From contig OY720637.1 in assembly GCA_963169105.1 (NCBI GenBank), positions 60,720,964-60,784,963 on the forward strand: a stretch of 64,000 nucleotides of DNA. Direction: 5' to 3'. Position 1 is the first letter of the stretch; every line of letters begins with the position of its first letter. Under the pieces are notes generated by a model, which did not search any database, was not told the DNA's origin, and worked only from the letters and a program-made list of their open reading frames with translations. Positions 43,046 to 55,590 of the stretch are shown here, in pieces. Made by a program: the position numbers and the translations under genes. The stretch is from Ceriagrion tenellum (Eukaryota; Arthropoda; Insecta; Odonata; Coenagrionidae).

Positions 43046-43570
43046 ATCTTCCATTTCATACCCGAGCCTATTTACTATGTCCAAGTACTAACAATGCCTT
43101 CTTCGAAAATCCAAGCAATTACACGTTAAATGTCTGTGACTGCTCCCCTTCATCTGATTAATTTTCAAATTTTTAAGGAGATCCACCTCCAAAAAGTTTT
43201 CTTTCCACGCATCCCCTTCCGGCTGATTTAGTGTTTCATTCACACAGTCATAGCACTGGATTACACAAGTCCTAAGTTATATTGCATCTTAAAACATAGT
43301 TGGAGCCATTTCATAAAGTTGTCCTTCATCCAAATTCTTGTCCCGCTAATTCATTTTCTCCCCCAAAAATCTGAGCATGAAATCTATTTTTTTCTGCAGC
43401 CGAGCAAATAATATATGACTGAAGGACGTGGCAGGAAAGGCAAGTGGAATGCGCTTGTGCCTTGAATTAAAAAAGACGAGAGATAACGCTTTCATCCGTG
43501 ATATGCTTACGGTTATATTGTTTAGAAAAATGCCCACGCTGCGATACCACCACTTAGTAAAGGGGAATGC
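43046..43570. other. Unassigned sequence
   Basis: Nothing recognised before the TA tract. Confidence 0.4.
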
Positions 43571-43572
<2 letters not shown>

Positions 43573-43608
<36 letters not shown>

Positions 43609-43625
43609 CATATATATATATATAT

Positions 43626-43706
<81 letters not shown>
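43573..43706. repeat. (TA)n microsatellite, about 130 bp
   Basis: Nearly pure TA with a few TACA interruptions. It abuts the first unit of the 1.84-kb array, whose own end is AATATATATAAAGC. Confidence 0.95.
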
Positions 43707-43710
<4 letters not shown>

Positions 43711-44900
43711 TATATAAAGCTACAAAACTGACTGACTGACTGACTGACTGACTGACTGACTGACTGACTCATCAAAATTCCTGGGCATTTCTAAACGAGC
43801 TAGGTGGGTGAAATTTTCAGGATAGAGTTTGAGTCATGTGTCGAGTTGGGAAAAAATCGAAAAAGTTAAAAAAGTCGATTAGGCTTCGATTTATTGCAAT
43901 CGAAAGCTTCACATCGGATTATATGGAAAAACGAAAAATTTCAGTGTAGACCTTTTTTATTTCGTTCATTAAAATATGAAATAATTAAGTTACAGGACTG
44001 ATTCTTTCACAAGTATAAGGCTAAATGTTTGAAAAATCTTATTCTTGCAATCGATTCTTTCCTACCTACCGTCAAACTGATATTTTTAAAGTTTTATTTG
44101 GGATTTTAGAAATTTTTTCACTTTCGTTGCTATGGATTTATTCCATTGTCGCCTAGCCGAGTGTCGAATCGAGGTTTGGAACTAAGCTAGGCGGGGCAGT
44201 TTCATGGGAGGGTTATATTTACGTGTTGATTTGGGGTAAAATCGGAAAAGTTAAAAAAGTCGATACGGCTTCGAGATATTGCAATCGATAGCTTTACATA
44301 TATGAGTTAGGTATCCTAAATGCATGTAATTTACTCTTCTCTATGCCATTTTTCGCACTGCTAAATACTGGGTATAATTTCTTCAACCTTTTCCTGGCCT
44401 CTACCATACCTTTGATGGCCAATTTCCATCAACCAAGCTTCATGATATTGTCGTTTTCATTAAAAAAATATGCAGTCCATGCAGAAGATTGGAAGAGAAA
44501 AAAAAATTGAACATGAAAATTAGTATAATAGAATATCGATTCCGATCGAATATATATAGTAAAATTCTTCATGTGAGCTCTTATTAAGTATGATGTACTG
44601 AAATGAAATATCTAACGTAGAAGAACGTCTTCTATGCCGTAAAATGAGGTTATGATAATCTATCAATGGTTCCACGTTCGTTTCGGTGTACTGATTATAG
44701 TATTTTGAAAAGTCGCTAATAACCGGATGACATACAATATAAGTTTGTACTACAACTGTCTGGTATCCATACCTCATGAGGCGCGTATTTCATTTTCGAG
44801 AATTATATTTTTCTTTGCTTGCATGTAGCCCGCAGAGTTGAGAGCTTTCATTTTTTTTCCTTATTTAAAGAGTATCATCGTCTAGCACTCCCCCCACCCT

Positions 44901-44919
44901 TGCTTGCAAATTGCAAGCA
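44901..44919. repeat. Inverted repeat at the end of module 1, unit 1
   Basis: TGCTTGCAA-A-TTGCAAGCA, followed by CCCATATAGGC. Equivalent sites lie near 46743, 48589, 50421 and 52273 (one arm mutated to TGCTTGAAA in the last). Confidence 0.85.
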
Positions 44920-45511
44920 CCCATATAGGCATCATTAAATGGACAGGTGCTATTAATACATTGCTGCTAAGTACTGGGTATAATTTCTTCAACTTTTTCC
45001 TAACCTCTACCGTAGGTTTGATGACCAACTTTAACCAACCAATCTTCATGATATTTTATTTTCATTCTAAAGCATGTGCAATTCATGTAGAAGATTGAAA
45101 AAGAAAAATTTAACATAAAATTTAGCATATTAAAATTGTCGATTCGGATCGAAGTTCTATTATAAAGGTTTCATCTTAGACCTTATTAAGTATGCTGTAC
45201 TGAAAGGAATATCTAACGTAGAAAGGCCATCAAATGAAGTTATGTTGAACTTGCAGTGGTTCCACGTTCCTTTCATTTCACAGACTTTAGTACTTTGAAA
45301 TGTCATTAATTACCGGATGAGATATAATATGATTTGTACTAGAACTGTCAGGTATCGATACCTCATGGACCGTGAAATTCATTTCGAGAATTCCATAATA
45401 TTTTTCTTTGCCTGCATGTAGCACATATACTTGAGAGCTTTCATTGGTTTTGTAAGGATAATGCATTCATTTTTCGATACTTAAAGTGTAAAATGATGTA
45501 CAAACCCCCCT

Positions 45512-45530
45512 TGCTTGCTAACAGCAAGCA
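45512..45530. repeat. Stem-loop at the end of module 2, unit 1
   Basis: TGCTTGC-TAACA-GCAAGCA, followed by CCCATTTACTCG. It marks the right end of each unit; equivalents lie near 47359, 49200, 51034 and 52891 (loop TGACA in the last). It is comparable to the subterminal stem-loop of rolling-circle elements. Confidence 0.85.
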
Positions 45531-45560
45531 CCCATTTACTCGTAATAATATATATAAAGC

Positions 45561-45566
45561 TACAAA

Positions 45567-45604
<38 letters not shown>

Positions 45605-48600
45605 TGACTGACTCATCAAAATTCCTGGGCATTTCTAAACGAGCTAGGTGGGTGAAATTTTCAGGATAGAGTTTGAGTCATGTGTCGATGTGGGAAAAAA
45701 TCGAAAAAGTTAAAAAAGTCGATTAGGCTTCGATTTATTGCAATCGATAGCTTTACATGCGATTATACGGGAAAAACGAAAAATTTTAGTGTAGACCTTT
45801 TTTCTTTCGTTCATTAAAATATGAAATAATTAAGTTACAGGACTGATTCTTTCACAAATATGAGGCTAAATGTTTGAAAAATCTAATTCTTGCAATCGAT
45901 TCTTTCCTACCTACCGTAAAACTGATATTTTTAAACTTTTATTTGGGATTTTATAATTTTTTTCACTTTCGTTGCTATGGATTTATTCCATTGTCGCCTA
46001 GCCGAGTGTCGATTCAGGTTTGGAAGTAAGCTAGGCGGGCCAGTTTCAGGGAAGGGTTATATTTATGTGTTGATTTGGGGTAAAATCGGAAAAGTTAAAA
46101 AAGTCGATTCGGCTTCGAGATATTGCAATCGATAGCTTTACATATATGAGTTAGGTATCCTAAGTGAATGAAATTTACTCTTCCCTTTGCCATTTTTTGC
46201 ACTGCTAAATACTGGGTATAATTTCTCCAAATTTGTCCTGGCCTCTTCCGTACCTTTGATGACCAATTTCCACCAACCAAGCTTCATGATATTGTAGTTT
46301 TCATTAAAAAATTGAGCAGTTCATGTAGAAGATTGGAAGAGAAAAAAATAGATCACGAAAATTAGTATATTAAAAATCTCGATTCCGATCGAACTTATAT
46401 AGTAAAATTCTTCATGTGAGCTCTAATTAAGTATGCTGTACTGAACTAAACTTTCTTACGTAGGAGAGCGTCTTATATGCCACCAAATGAAGTTAGGATA
46501 ATCTTTCAGTGGTTCCACGTTCGTTTCGGTATACTGACTATAGTATTTTGAAAAGTCGATAATGACCGGATGACATACAATATAAGTTTGTACTAGAACT
46601 GTCTGGTATCCATACCTCATGAGGCGCGAGAGGCATTTTCGAGAATTATATTTTTCTTTGCTTGCATGTAGCACGCAGACTTGAGAGCTTTCATTTTTTT
46701 CCTCATTTAAAGAGTATCATCATCTAACTCTCCCCCACACCCTGCTTGCAAATTGCAAGCACCCATATAGGCATCATTTAATGGACAGGTGCTATTAATA
46801 CATCGCTGCTAAGTACTGGGTATAATTTCTTCAATTGTTTCCGGGCCTCTACGGTAGCTTTGATGACCAACTTTAACCAACCAATCTTCACGATATTTTA
46901 GTTTCCATTCAAAAGCATGTGCAATTCATGTAGAAGATTGAAAAAGAAAAATTGAACATGAAAATTAACCTATTAAAGTTTTCTATTCGGATCGAAGTTC
47001 TATTATAAAGTTTTCATGTTAGACCTTATTAAGTACCTATGCTGTACTGAAAGGAATATCTAACGTAGAAAGGCCATCAAATAAAGTTATGTTGAACTTG
47101 TAGTGGTTCCACATTCCTTTCATTTCACTGACTATAGTATTTTGAAATGACCTTAATTACCGGATGAGATATAATATGATTTGTACAAGAACTGTCAAGT
47201 ATCCATACCTCATTTACCGTGAAATTCATTTCGAGAATTCCATAATATTTTTCTTTTCCTGCATGTAGCACGCAAACTTGAGAGCTTTCATTGGTTTTGT
47301 AAGGATGATGCAATCATCTTTCGTTACTTAAAGAGTATCATAATGTAAAAACCCCCCTTGCTTGCTAACAGCAAGCACCCATTTACTCGTTAATAGATAT
47401 AAAGCTACAAAACTGACTGACTGACTGACTGACTGACTGACTGACTGACTGACTGACTCATCAAAATTCCTGGGCATTTCTAAACGAGCTAGGTGGGTGA
47501 AATTTTCAGGATAGAGTTGGAGTCATGTGTCGAGTTGGGAAAAAATCGAAAAAGTTAAAAAAGTCGATTAGGCTTCGATTTATTGCAATCGAAAGCTTTA
47601 CATCGGATTATACGGGAAAAACGAAAAATTTCAGTGTAGACCTTTTTCTTTCGTTCATTAAAATATGAAATAATTAAGTTACAGGACTGATTCTTTCACA
47701 AGTATGAGGCTAAATGTTTGAAAAATCTAATTCTTGCAACCGATTCTTTCCTACCTACCGTAAAACTGATATAATTAAACTTTTATTTGGGATTTTAGAA
47801 ATTTTTTCACTTTCGTTGCTATGGATTTATTCCATTGTCGCCTAGCCGAGTGTCGACTCAGGTTTGGAACTAAGCTAGGCGGGCCAGTTTCAGGGGAGGG
47901 TTATATTTATGTGTTGATTTTGGGTAAAATCGGAAAAGTTAAAAAAGTCGATACGGCTTTGAGATATTGCAATCGATAGCTTTACATATATGAGTTAGGT
48001 ATCCTAAATGCATGTAATTTACTCTTCTCTATGCCATTTTTCGCACTGCTAAATACTGGGTATAATTTCTTCAAACTTTTCCTGGCCTCTACCATACCTT
48101 TGATGGCCAATTTCCACCAACCAAGCTTCATGATATTGTCGTTTTCATTAAAAAAATATGCAGTCCATGCAGAAGATTGGAAGAGAAAAAAAAATTGAAC
48201 ATGAAAATTAGTATAATAAAAATATCGATTCCGATCGAACATATATAGTAAAATTCTTCATGTGAGCTCTTATTAAATATGATGTACTGAAATGAAATAT
48301 CTAACGTAGAAGAACGTCTTATATGCCGTAAAGTGAGGTTATGATAATCTATCAATGGTTCCACGTTCGTTTCGGTGTACTGATTATAGTATTTTGAAAA
48401 GTCGCTAATAACCGGATGACATACAATATAAGTTTGTACTACAACTGTCTGGTATCCATACCTCATGAGGCGCGTATTTCATTTTCGAGAATTATATTTT
48501 TCTTTGCTTGCATGTAGCCCGCAGAGTTGAGAGCTTTCATTTTTTTTCCTTATTTAAAGAGTATCATCGTCTAGCACTCCCCCCACCCTTGCTTGCAAAT

Positions 48601-51600
48601 TGCAAGCACCCATATAGGCATCATTAAATGGACAGGTGCTATTAATACATTGCTGCTAAGTACTGGGTATAATTTCTTCAACTTTTTCCTAACCTCTACC
48701 GTAGGTTTGATGACCAACTTTAACCAACCAATCTTCATGATATTTTATTTTCATTCTAAAGCATGTGCAATTCATGTAGAAGATTGAAAAAGAAAAATTT
48801 AACATAAAATTTAGCATATTAAAATTGTCGATTCGGATCGAAGTTCTATTATAAAGGTTTCATCTTAGACCTTATTAAGTATGCTGTACTGAAAGGAATA
48901 TCTAACGTAGAAAGGCCATCAAATGAAGTTATGTTGAACTTGCAGTGGTTCCACGTTCCTTTCATTTCACAGACTTTAGTACTTTGAAATGTCATTAATT
49001 ACCGGATGAGATATAATATGATTTGTACTAGAACTGTCAGGTATCGATACCTCATGGACCGTGAAATTCATTTCGAGAATTCCATAATATTTTTCTTTGC
49101 CTGCATGTAGCACATATACTTGAGAGCTTTCATTGGTTTTGTAAGGATAATGCATTCATTTTTCGATACTTAAAGTGTAAAATGATGTACAAACCCCCCT
49201 TGCTTGCTAACAGCAAGCACCCATTTACTCGTAATAATATATATAAAGCTACAAAACTGACTGACTGACTGACTGACTGACTGACTGACTCATCAAAATT
49301 CCTGGGCATTTCTAAACGAGCTAGGTGGGTGAAATTTTCAGGATAGAGTTTGAGTCATGTGTCGATGTGGGAAAAAATCGAAAAAGTTAAAAAAGTCGAT
49401 TAGGCTTCGATTTATTGCAATCGATAGCTTTACATGCGATTATACGGGAAAAACGAAAAATTTTAGTGTAGACCTTTTTTCTTTCGTTCATTAAAATATG
49501 AAATAATTAAGTTACAGGACTGATTCTTTCACAAATATGAGGCTAAATGTTTGAAAAATCTAATTCTTGCAATCGATTCTTTCCTACCTACCGTAAAACT
49601 GATATTTTTAAACTTTTATTTGGGATTTTATAATTTTTTTCACTTTCGTTGCTATGGATTTATTCCATTGTCGCCTAGCCGAGTGTCGATTCAGGTTTGG
49701 AAGTAAGCTAGGCGGGCCAGTTTCAGGGAAGGGTTATATTTATGTGTTGATTTGGGGTAAAATCGGAAAAGTTAAAAAAGTCGATTCGGCTTCGAGATAT
49801 TGCAATCGATAGCTTTACATATATGAGTTAGGTATCCTAAGTGAATGAAATTTACTCTTCCCTTTGCCATTTTTTGCACTGCTAAATACTGGGTATAATT
49901 TCTCCAAATTTGTCCTGGCCTCTTCCGTACCTTTGATGACCAATTTCCACCAACCAAGCTTCATGATATTGTAGTTTTCATTAAAAAATTGAGCAGTTCA
50001 TGTAGAAGATTGGAAGAGAAAAAAATAGATCACGAAAATTAGTATATTAAAAATCTCGATTCCGATCGAACTTATATAGTAAAATTCTTCATGTGAGCTC
50101 TAATTAAGTATGCTGTACTGAACTAAACTTTCTTACGTAGGAGAGCGTCTTATATGCCACCAAATGAAGTTAGGATAATCTTTCAGTGGTTCCACGTTCG
50201 TTTCGGTATACTGACTATAGTATTTTGAAAAGTCGATAATGACCGGATGACATACAATATAAGTTTGTACTAGAACTGTCTGGTATCCATACCTCATGAG
50301 GCGCGAGAGGCATTTTCGAGAATTATATTTTTCTTTGCTTGCATGTAGCACGCAGACTTGAGAGCTTTCATTTTTTTCCTCATTTAAAGAGTATCATCAT
50401 CTAACTCTCCCCCACACCCTGCTTGCAAATTGCAAGCACCCATATAGGCATCATTTAATGGACAGGTGCTATTAATACATCGCTGCTAAGTACTGGGTAT
50501 AATTTCTTCAATTGTTTCCGGGCCTCTACGGTAGCTTTGATGACCAACTTTAACCAACCAATCTTCACGATATTTTAGTTTCCATTCAAAAGCATGTGCA
50601 ATTCATGTAGAAGATTGAAAAAGAAAAATTGAACATGAAAATTAACCTATTAAAGTTTTCTATTCGGATCGAAGTTCTATTATAAAGTTTTCATGTTAGA
50701 CCTTATTAAGTACCTATGCTGTACTGAAAGGAATATCTAACGTAGAAAGGCCATCAAATAAAGTTATGTTGAACTTGTAGTGGTTCCACATTCCTTTCAT
50801 TTCACTGACTATAGTATTTTGAAATGACCTTAATTACCGGATGAGATATAATATGATTTGTACAAGAACTGTCAAGTATCCATACCTCATTTACCGTGAA
50901 ATTCATTTCGAGAATTCCATAATATTTTTCTTTTCCTGCATGTAGCACGCAAACTTGAGAGCTTTAATTGGTTTTGTAAGGATGATGCAATCATCTTTCG
51001 TTACTTAAAGAGTATCATAATGTAAAAACCCCCCTTGCTTGCTAACAGCAAGCACCCATTTACTCGTTAATATATATAAAGCTACAAAACTGACTGACTG
51101 ACTGACTGACTGACTGACTGACTGACTGACTGACTGACTGACTCATCAAAATTCCTGGGCATTTCTAAACGAGCTAGGTGGGTGAAATTTTCAGGATAGA
51201 GTTGGAGTCATGTGTCGAGTTGGGAAAAAATCGAAAAAGTTAAAAAAGTCGATTAGGCTTCGATTTATTGCAATCGAAAGCTTTACATCGGATTATACGG
51301 GAAAAACGAAAAATTTCAGTGTAGACCTTTTTCTTTCGTTCATTAAAATATGAAATAATTAAGTTACAGGACTGATTCTTTCACAAGTATGAGGCTAAAT
51401 GTTTGAAAAATCTAATTCTTGCAACCGATTCTTTCCTACCTACCGTAAAACTGATATAATTAAACTTTTATTTGGGATTTTAGAAATTTTTTCACTTTCG
51501 TTGCTATGGATTTATTCCATTGTCGCCTAGCCGAGTGTCGACTCAGGTTTGGAACTAAGCTAGGCGGGCCAGTTTCAGGGGAGGGTTATATTTATGTGTT

Positions 51601-52200
51601 GATTTTGGGTAAAATCGGAAAAGTTAAAAAAGTCGATACGGCTTCGAGATATTGCAATCGATAGCTTTACATATATGAGTTAGGTATCCTAAATGCATGT
51701 AATTTACTCTTCTCTATGCCATTTTTCGCACTGCTAAATACTGGGTATAATTTCTTCAAACTTTTCCTGGCCTCTACCATACCTTTGATGGCCAATTTCC
51801 ACCAACCAAGCTTCATGATATTGTCGTTTTCATTAAAAAAATATGCAGTCCATGCAGAAGATTGGAAGAGAAAAAAAAATTGAACATGAAAATTAGTATA
51901 ATAAAAATATCGATTCCGATCGAACATATATAGTAAAATTCTTCATGTGAGCTCTTATTAAATATGATGTACTGAAATGAAATATCTAACGTAGAAGAAC
52001 GTCTTATATGCCGTAAAGTGAGGTTATGATAATCTATCAATGGTTCCACGTTCGTTTCGGTGTACTGATTATAGTATTTTGAAAAGTCGCTAATAACCGG
52101 ATGACATACAATATAAGTTTGTACTACAACTGTCTGGTATCCATACCTCATGAGGCGCGTATTTCATTTTCGAGAATTATATTTTTCTTTGCTTGCATGA
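45561..52200. repeat. Higher-order dimer repeat, about 3.68 kb, in the array
   Basis: Units 2 and 4 share diagnostic variants (GTGTCGATGTGGG, TTTCTTCAATTGTTTCCGGG), while units 1, 3 and 5 share GTGTCGAGTTGGG. Identical translated stretches recur at offsets of 3677-3689 bp (44904/48593, 46095/49772, 47982/51667). Only a few single-base differences separate the 3.68-kb copies, except in the (GACT)n lengths. The last part of unit 5 (after about 52270) diverges from units 1 and 3. Confidence 0.85.
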
Positions 52201-53034
52201 AGCCCGCAGACTTGAGAGCTTTCATTTTTTTCCTTATTTAAAGAGTATCATCGTCTAGCACTCCCCCCACCCTTGCTTGAAAATTGCAAGCACCCATATA
52301 GGCATCATTAAGTGGACAGGTGCTATTAGTACATCGCTGCTAAGTACTGGGTATAATTTCTTCAACTTTTTCCTACCCTCTACCGTAGGTTTGATGACCA
52401 ACTTTAACCAACCAATCTTCATGATATTTTAGTTTTCATTCTAAAGCAATTCAAAATTCAATGTGCAATTCATGTAGAAGATTGAAAAAGAAAAATTTAA
52501 CATACAATTTAGCATATTAAAATTTTCGATTCGGATCAAAATTCTATTATAAAGTTTTCATATTAGACCTTATTAAGTATGCTGTACTGAAAGGAATATC
52601 TAACGTAGAAAGGCCATCAAATAAAGTTATGTTGAACTTGCAGTGTTTCCACGTTCATTTCATTTCACAGACTATAGTACTTTGAAATGTCGTTAATTAC
52701 CGGATGAGATATAATATGATTTGTACTAGAACTGTCAGGTATCCTTACCTCATGGAATTCATTTCGAGAATTCCATTATATTTTTCTTTGCCTGCATGTA
52801 GCACGCAGACTTAAGAGCTTTCATTGGTTTTGTAAGGATGATGCATTCATTTTTCGATACTTAAAATGTAAAATAATGTACAAACCCCCCTTGCTTGCTG
52901 ACAGCAAGCACCCATTTACTCGTATATATATATAAATACGTTGATGGATTGGAGTCAGCCATGCGGCGATGAACACACGATGTGGATAGGATGGAGGAGA
53001 TAGACACACAAAAAAAGAGACGATCACACTTACA

Positions 53035-53067
53035 TAGCTAGCTTTCGGAACTAGTCCGTCTTCAAGG
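53035..53067 (-). other. Hammerhead-like core downstream of the Penelope-like ORF
   Basis: The minus strand reads CTTGAAGA-C-GGA...TCC-GAAA-GCTAGC-TA. Order and spacing resemble the hammerhead ribozymes known from Penelope-like terminal repeats (CTGANGA, stem II, GAAA, very short stem III, UH). Two deviations are seen: the C of CTGANGA is T, and one extra base precedes stem II. Stem I pairing is poor, so activity is doubtful. Confidence 0.45.
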
Positions 53068-53084
53068 CGTATCACGAAACAAAT

Positions 53085-53290
53085 GTCGTGTGCGCTGGTG
53101 AGGATAGGGGTAGGAGGGGCGGTAGGTTAGGGGAGTGGGGATGGGGGAAGGGGAAGGGGTTTTTCCCAGCGGTTGACGAACGGTTCTTGAAAAGGGGAAA
53201 TTTTTACCAGCTCGTGTCTTGGCCGGAGAGAGCGGAAGGAGTCGCAGTGAGGGTGGGGGGGGGGGGAGAGGGAAGGGAAGGGGGTAAATG
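53085..53290. other. G-rich 3' region of the Penelope-like element
   Basis: A GGGGA/GGGAAGG-rich tract with a G-tract of about 12 bases near 53255. It lies between the ORF stop and the hammerhead-like core. Frames on the plus strand here are low-complexity. Confidence 0.6.
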
Positions 53291-54019
53291 GAAAACAACG
53301 GGGAGCGTGCGATTAATGTATTTTATTTAATCCGGGCGCGGCGTACGATTTTAGCAACCAGATTATGGCCTGCTCCTTCTGGCGCACTTCAATTAACGGG
53401 GCGTCCGGGGGAAGGGAGATCAATATTGCCACCTCAAAGCACTTGTCAAAGGACAAGCCATGCTTCCGCACATGAGTAGGGACGGGGAAAGTGGAAGATG
53501 GGTCTTTACAGGTGCACCGATGGTTATTCATTCTAATATTAAGGGGTGTAATACATTCGCCCACATAAAAACCGGGACATAGTTTACATTGTAACACATA
53601 AACTAAGTTGTGGGAGTCGCAAGAGCCGGAGGCTTTGATGTCGAACGGCGTCTCTGTGTTAGGACTCTGAAATGAGGAAAGGGGGCGAAACATGTTGCAC
53701 GTTTTGCACCGTGGTATGTTGCATCTCTGTGTGGTGGGACGGGGAGTGTCATTCGATGTACCCTCTCGCGAAGAATTGGAGCGAAGAAGATTGGCTAAGT
53801 TAGGTGGACGTCTGAAACATACTGTGGGGCATTTGGGTAGGAGATTGGCTGTCGATCTGTTAGTATCTAAAATTGGGAATAAGTCTTTGAGGATGGTCTT
53901 GAGTTTTTGGACGCCAGGAAAATATGTGATGTGAAGATTTAGGTCGTCCAGGGGGGTGTCTTTTTTACGTGGGGTGAAATTAGCAGAGGAGGGTAAAATA
54001 CGTTTTTTTAGAAGTGGCT

Positions 54020-54197
<178 letters not shown>

Positions 54198-54300
54198 ATC
54201 GTTCGTTCATTCACTCAGACTGCTCAGCGGCAAATACACACATATAAATGTTTATACTGAAAGTTAGAAAGAAAGTGGATAGGAACACATAAATAAACAA

Positions 54301-54448
54301 ACACAATGGTGGTGTGAAGGTGGAAAGATGGCAGATTACAAGCAGAAAAAAAAATTCGACTGGACCGGGAATGGATCCACGGACCTTTGGATTTCGCGAT
54401 TTTCTGCTTGGAATCGGCCATCTTTCCATCTTCACACCACCATTGTGT
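54301..54448. repeat. 148-bp inverted-repeat element with a tRNA-like centre
   Basis: ACACAATGGTGGTGTGAAGG...GGAAAGATGGC pairs with GCCATCTTTCC...ATCTTCACACCACCATTGTGT. The centre contains GGGAATGGATCCACGGACCT, similar to an inverted B-box region (GG.T.GA.CC). It may be a SINE-derived hairpin. No clear target duplication was found. Confidence 0.75.
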
Positions 54449-54954
54449 TGAGACTGAGAGATAACACAAGGGAATAAGTACATTAGGGCTGTAACAATAT
54501 CACAAGATAAATCCTTAATTCAAAATATTAGCCATCGATGCCTACTTTGAGTTCTACGAGTATATTTCCTATTGAAGTACAATTTTCAACGACTGCTGAA
54601 CAGAGATAACAGGGAAAGTTACAATTTAACGCCGCGGCAAAATTAGATGCGCGCAAACTCTTCAGTTCAAACTACTTGGACATAGTATATTGATGCAAGA
54701 GTACTTAGCGGATAAATATGAAGAATTTGACACACTGCCTTCCTCCTTAAACATCCGGAAAATAGCCATTTTTGCGGGTTCAAAGCGCATTTTGACAATA
54801 ATATTAATATTGAAAAATAAATACTTTCCAGGCTATTAAGCATATGAAACAAGTCTAAAAATAGCAAGTTTTTCCATAAAACATATAAAATAAATACAAC
54901 ACGGCACGTTTTAGTTCATTGTCCAAGAAACGACTACAGCCATGAATTTTTTAA
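54449..54954. other. Unassigned sequence
   Basis: Nothing recognised. Confidence 0.4.
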
Positions 54955-55240
54955 AGAATTTTACCGGTGAAGGTAGAACTTTTTTACAATGTCAGAGAAT
55001 CTCCTCATGGTTTTCTACACTTTCAGGGGCCTATCTTGCTCTAGTATATCCTTTACCGCCTCAGAATACGATCCCTTCCTTCTTCATCCCTTCCATGAAA
55101 CCTATTCTCTTTCTTCCCCTTCCCCGCTTGTCCAACATCCTTCCTTCTATCACATTGTTGAGTAACCCATCGCCTCTCATTACATCCTCCAGCCACATAC
55201 TCTGCCTATCCCGAACTTCACTCGGAAGTACAGCATAATA
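54955..55240 (-). pseudogene. RTE-A LINE 3' fragment
   Basis: The minus frame 55243-55061 carries SEVRDRQSMWLEDVMRGDGL, LNNVIEGRMLDKRGRGRKRI and GFMEGMKK, the RTE-A tail. The 3' end is degraded (TTTTACCGGTGAAGGTAG, inverted). 5'-truncated. Confidence 0.85.
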
Positions 55241-55305
55241 CACAGTAAAAGAGACTTATAATGCAAAAACGTTTTATAATAAAGTGCTCTATTAATATTA
55301 TTATG

Positions 55306-55590
55306 TATTCTACCGGTAAAGGTAGGTTTTGTTGAATGTCAGAGAATCCGCTCCCGGCCTTTTACACATTCCGGGGCCTATCTCCCTCTAATATATCCTT
55401 TTTCGCCTCTGCATAAGATCTACCCTTCTTCATCCCGTCCATGAAACCTATTCTCTTTCTTCTCCTTCCCCGCTTTCCCAACATCCTTCCCTCTATCACA
55501 CTCTTCAGCAACCCCTAACCCTTCCCTCTATCACACTCTTCAGCAACCCCTAACCCTATTACCTCCTTCAGCCATCTACCCTGCCTAAAA
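55306..55590 (-). pseudogene. RTE-A LINE 3' fragment with a 35-bp internal duplication
   Basis: It starts with the inverted terminus TATTCTACCGGTAAAGGTAG and runs through the GRRKRIGFMDGMKKG-like tail. CCCTCTATCACACTCTTCAG and CAACCCCTAACCC occur twice in tandem (about 55489-55555). It lies only about 65 bp from the previous copy, in the same orientation. Confidence 0.85.

Larger units (their letters stand above)
43707..52922. repeat. Tandem array of five 1.84-kb Helitron/Helentron-like units
   Basis: TACAAAACTGACTGAC starts at 43721, 45561, 47406, 49250 and 51083, giving periods of 1840, 1845, 1844 and 1833 bp. Each unit has, in order: a TA-rich tip, AAAGCTAC, a (GACT)n microsatellite, a unique part of about 600 bp with GGGCATTTCTAAACGAGCTA, and two diverged copies of a module of about 600 bp. 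Each module ends in a GC-rich inverted repeat followed by CACCCAT. A terminal microsatellite with a 3' stem-loop is seen in Helentron/DINE-type rolling-circle elements. No Rep/helicase frame and no canonical CTRR end are present, so that identity is inferred. Confidence 0.7.
52923..54019 (-). pseudogene. Penelope-like element, 3' part with GIY-YIG endonuclease domain
   Basis: The minus frame 54176-53313 (287 aa) starts in the TA tract (first 52 residues are IY repeats). From residue 53 it is the C-terminal part of a Penelope-like retroelement ORF. Visible features are a linker (ITYFPGVQKLKTILKDLFPI, 83-102), a Cys cluster (C152, C157, C160), and the GIY-YIG nuclease: VYVLQC at 192-197, FYVGE at 203-207, R215 in the LNIR helix, and the catalytic Glu in RQKEQ at 268. 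It ends AAPGLNK near 285. The reverse transcriptase is missing, so the copy is 5'-truncated at the TA tract. The nuclease frame itself is intact. Downstream (53035-53066) lies a CTTGAAGA...GAAAGC core. Confidence 0.92.

Noticed and set aside
43731..43770. CRISPR-like repeats in the GACT tracts and array
   Set aside because: A simple tetranucleotide tract with no spacers, in a eukaryotic context.
44520..52151. Repeated identical short frames (61-112 aa) in the 1.84-kb array
   Set aside because: They recur because the DNA repeats. There is no domain, and the two half-modules within a unit do not preserve the frame, as real coding sequence would.
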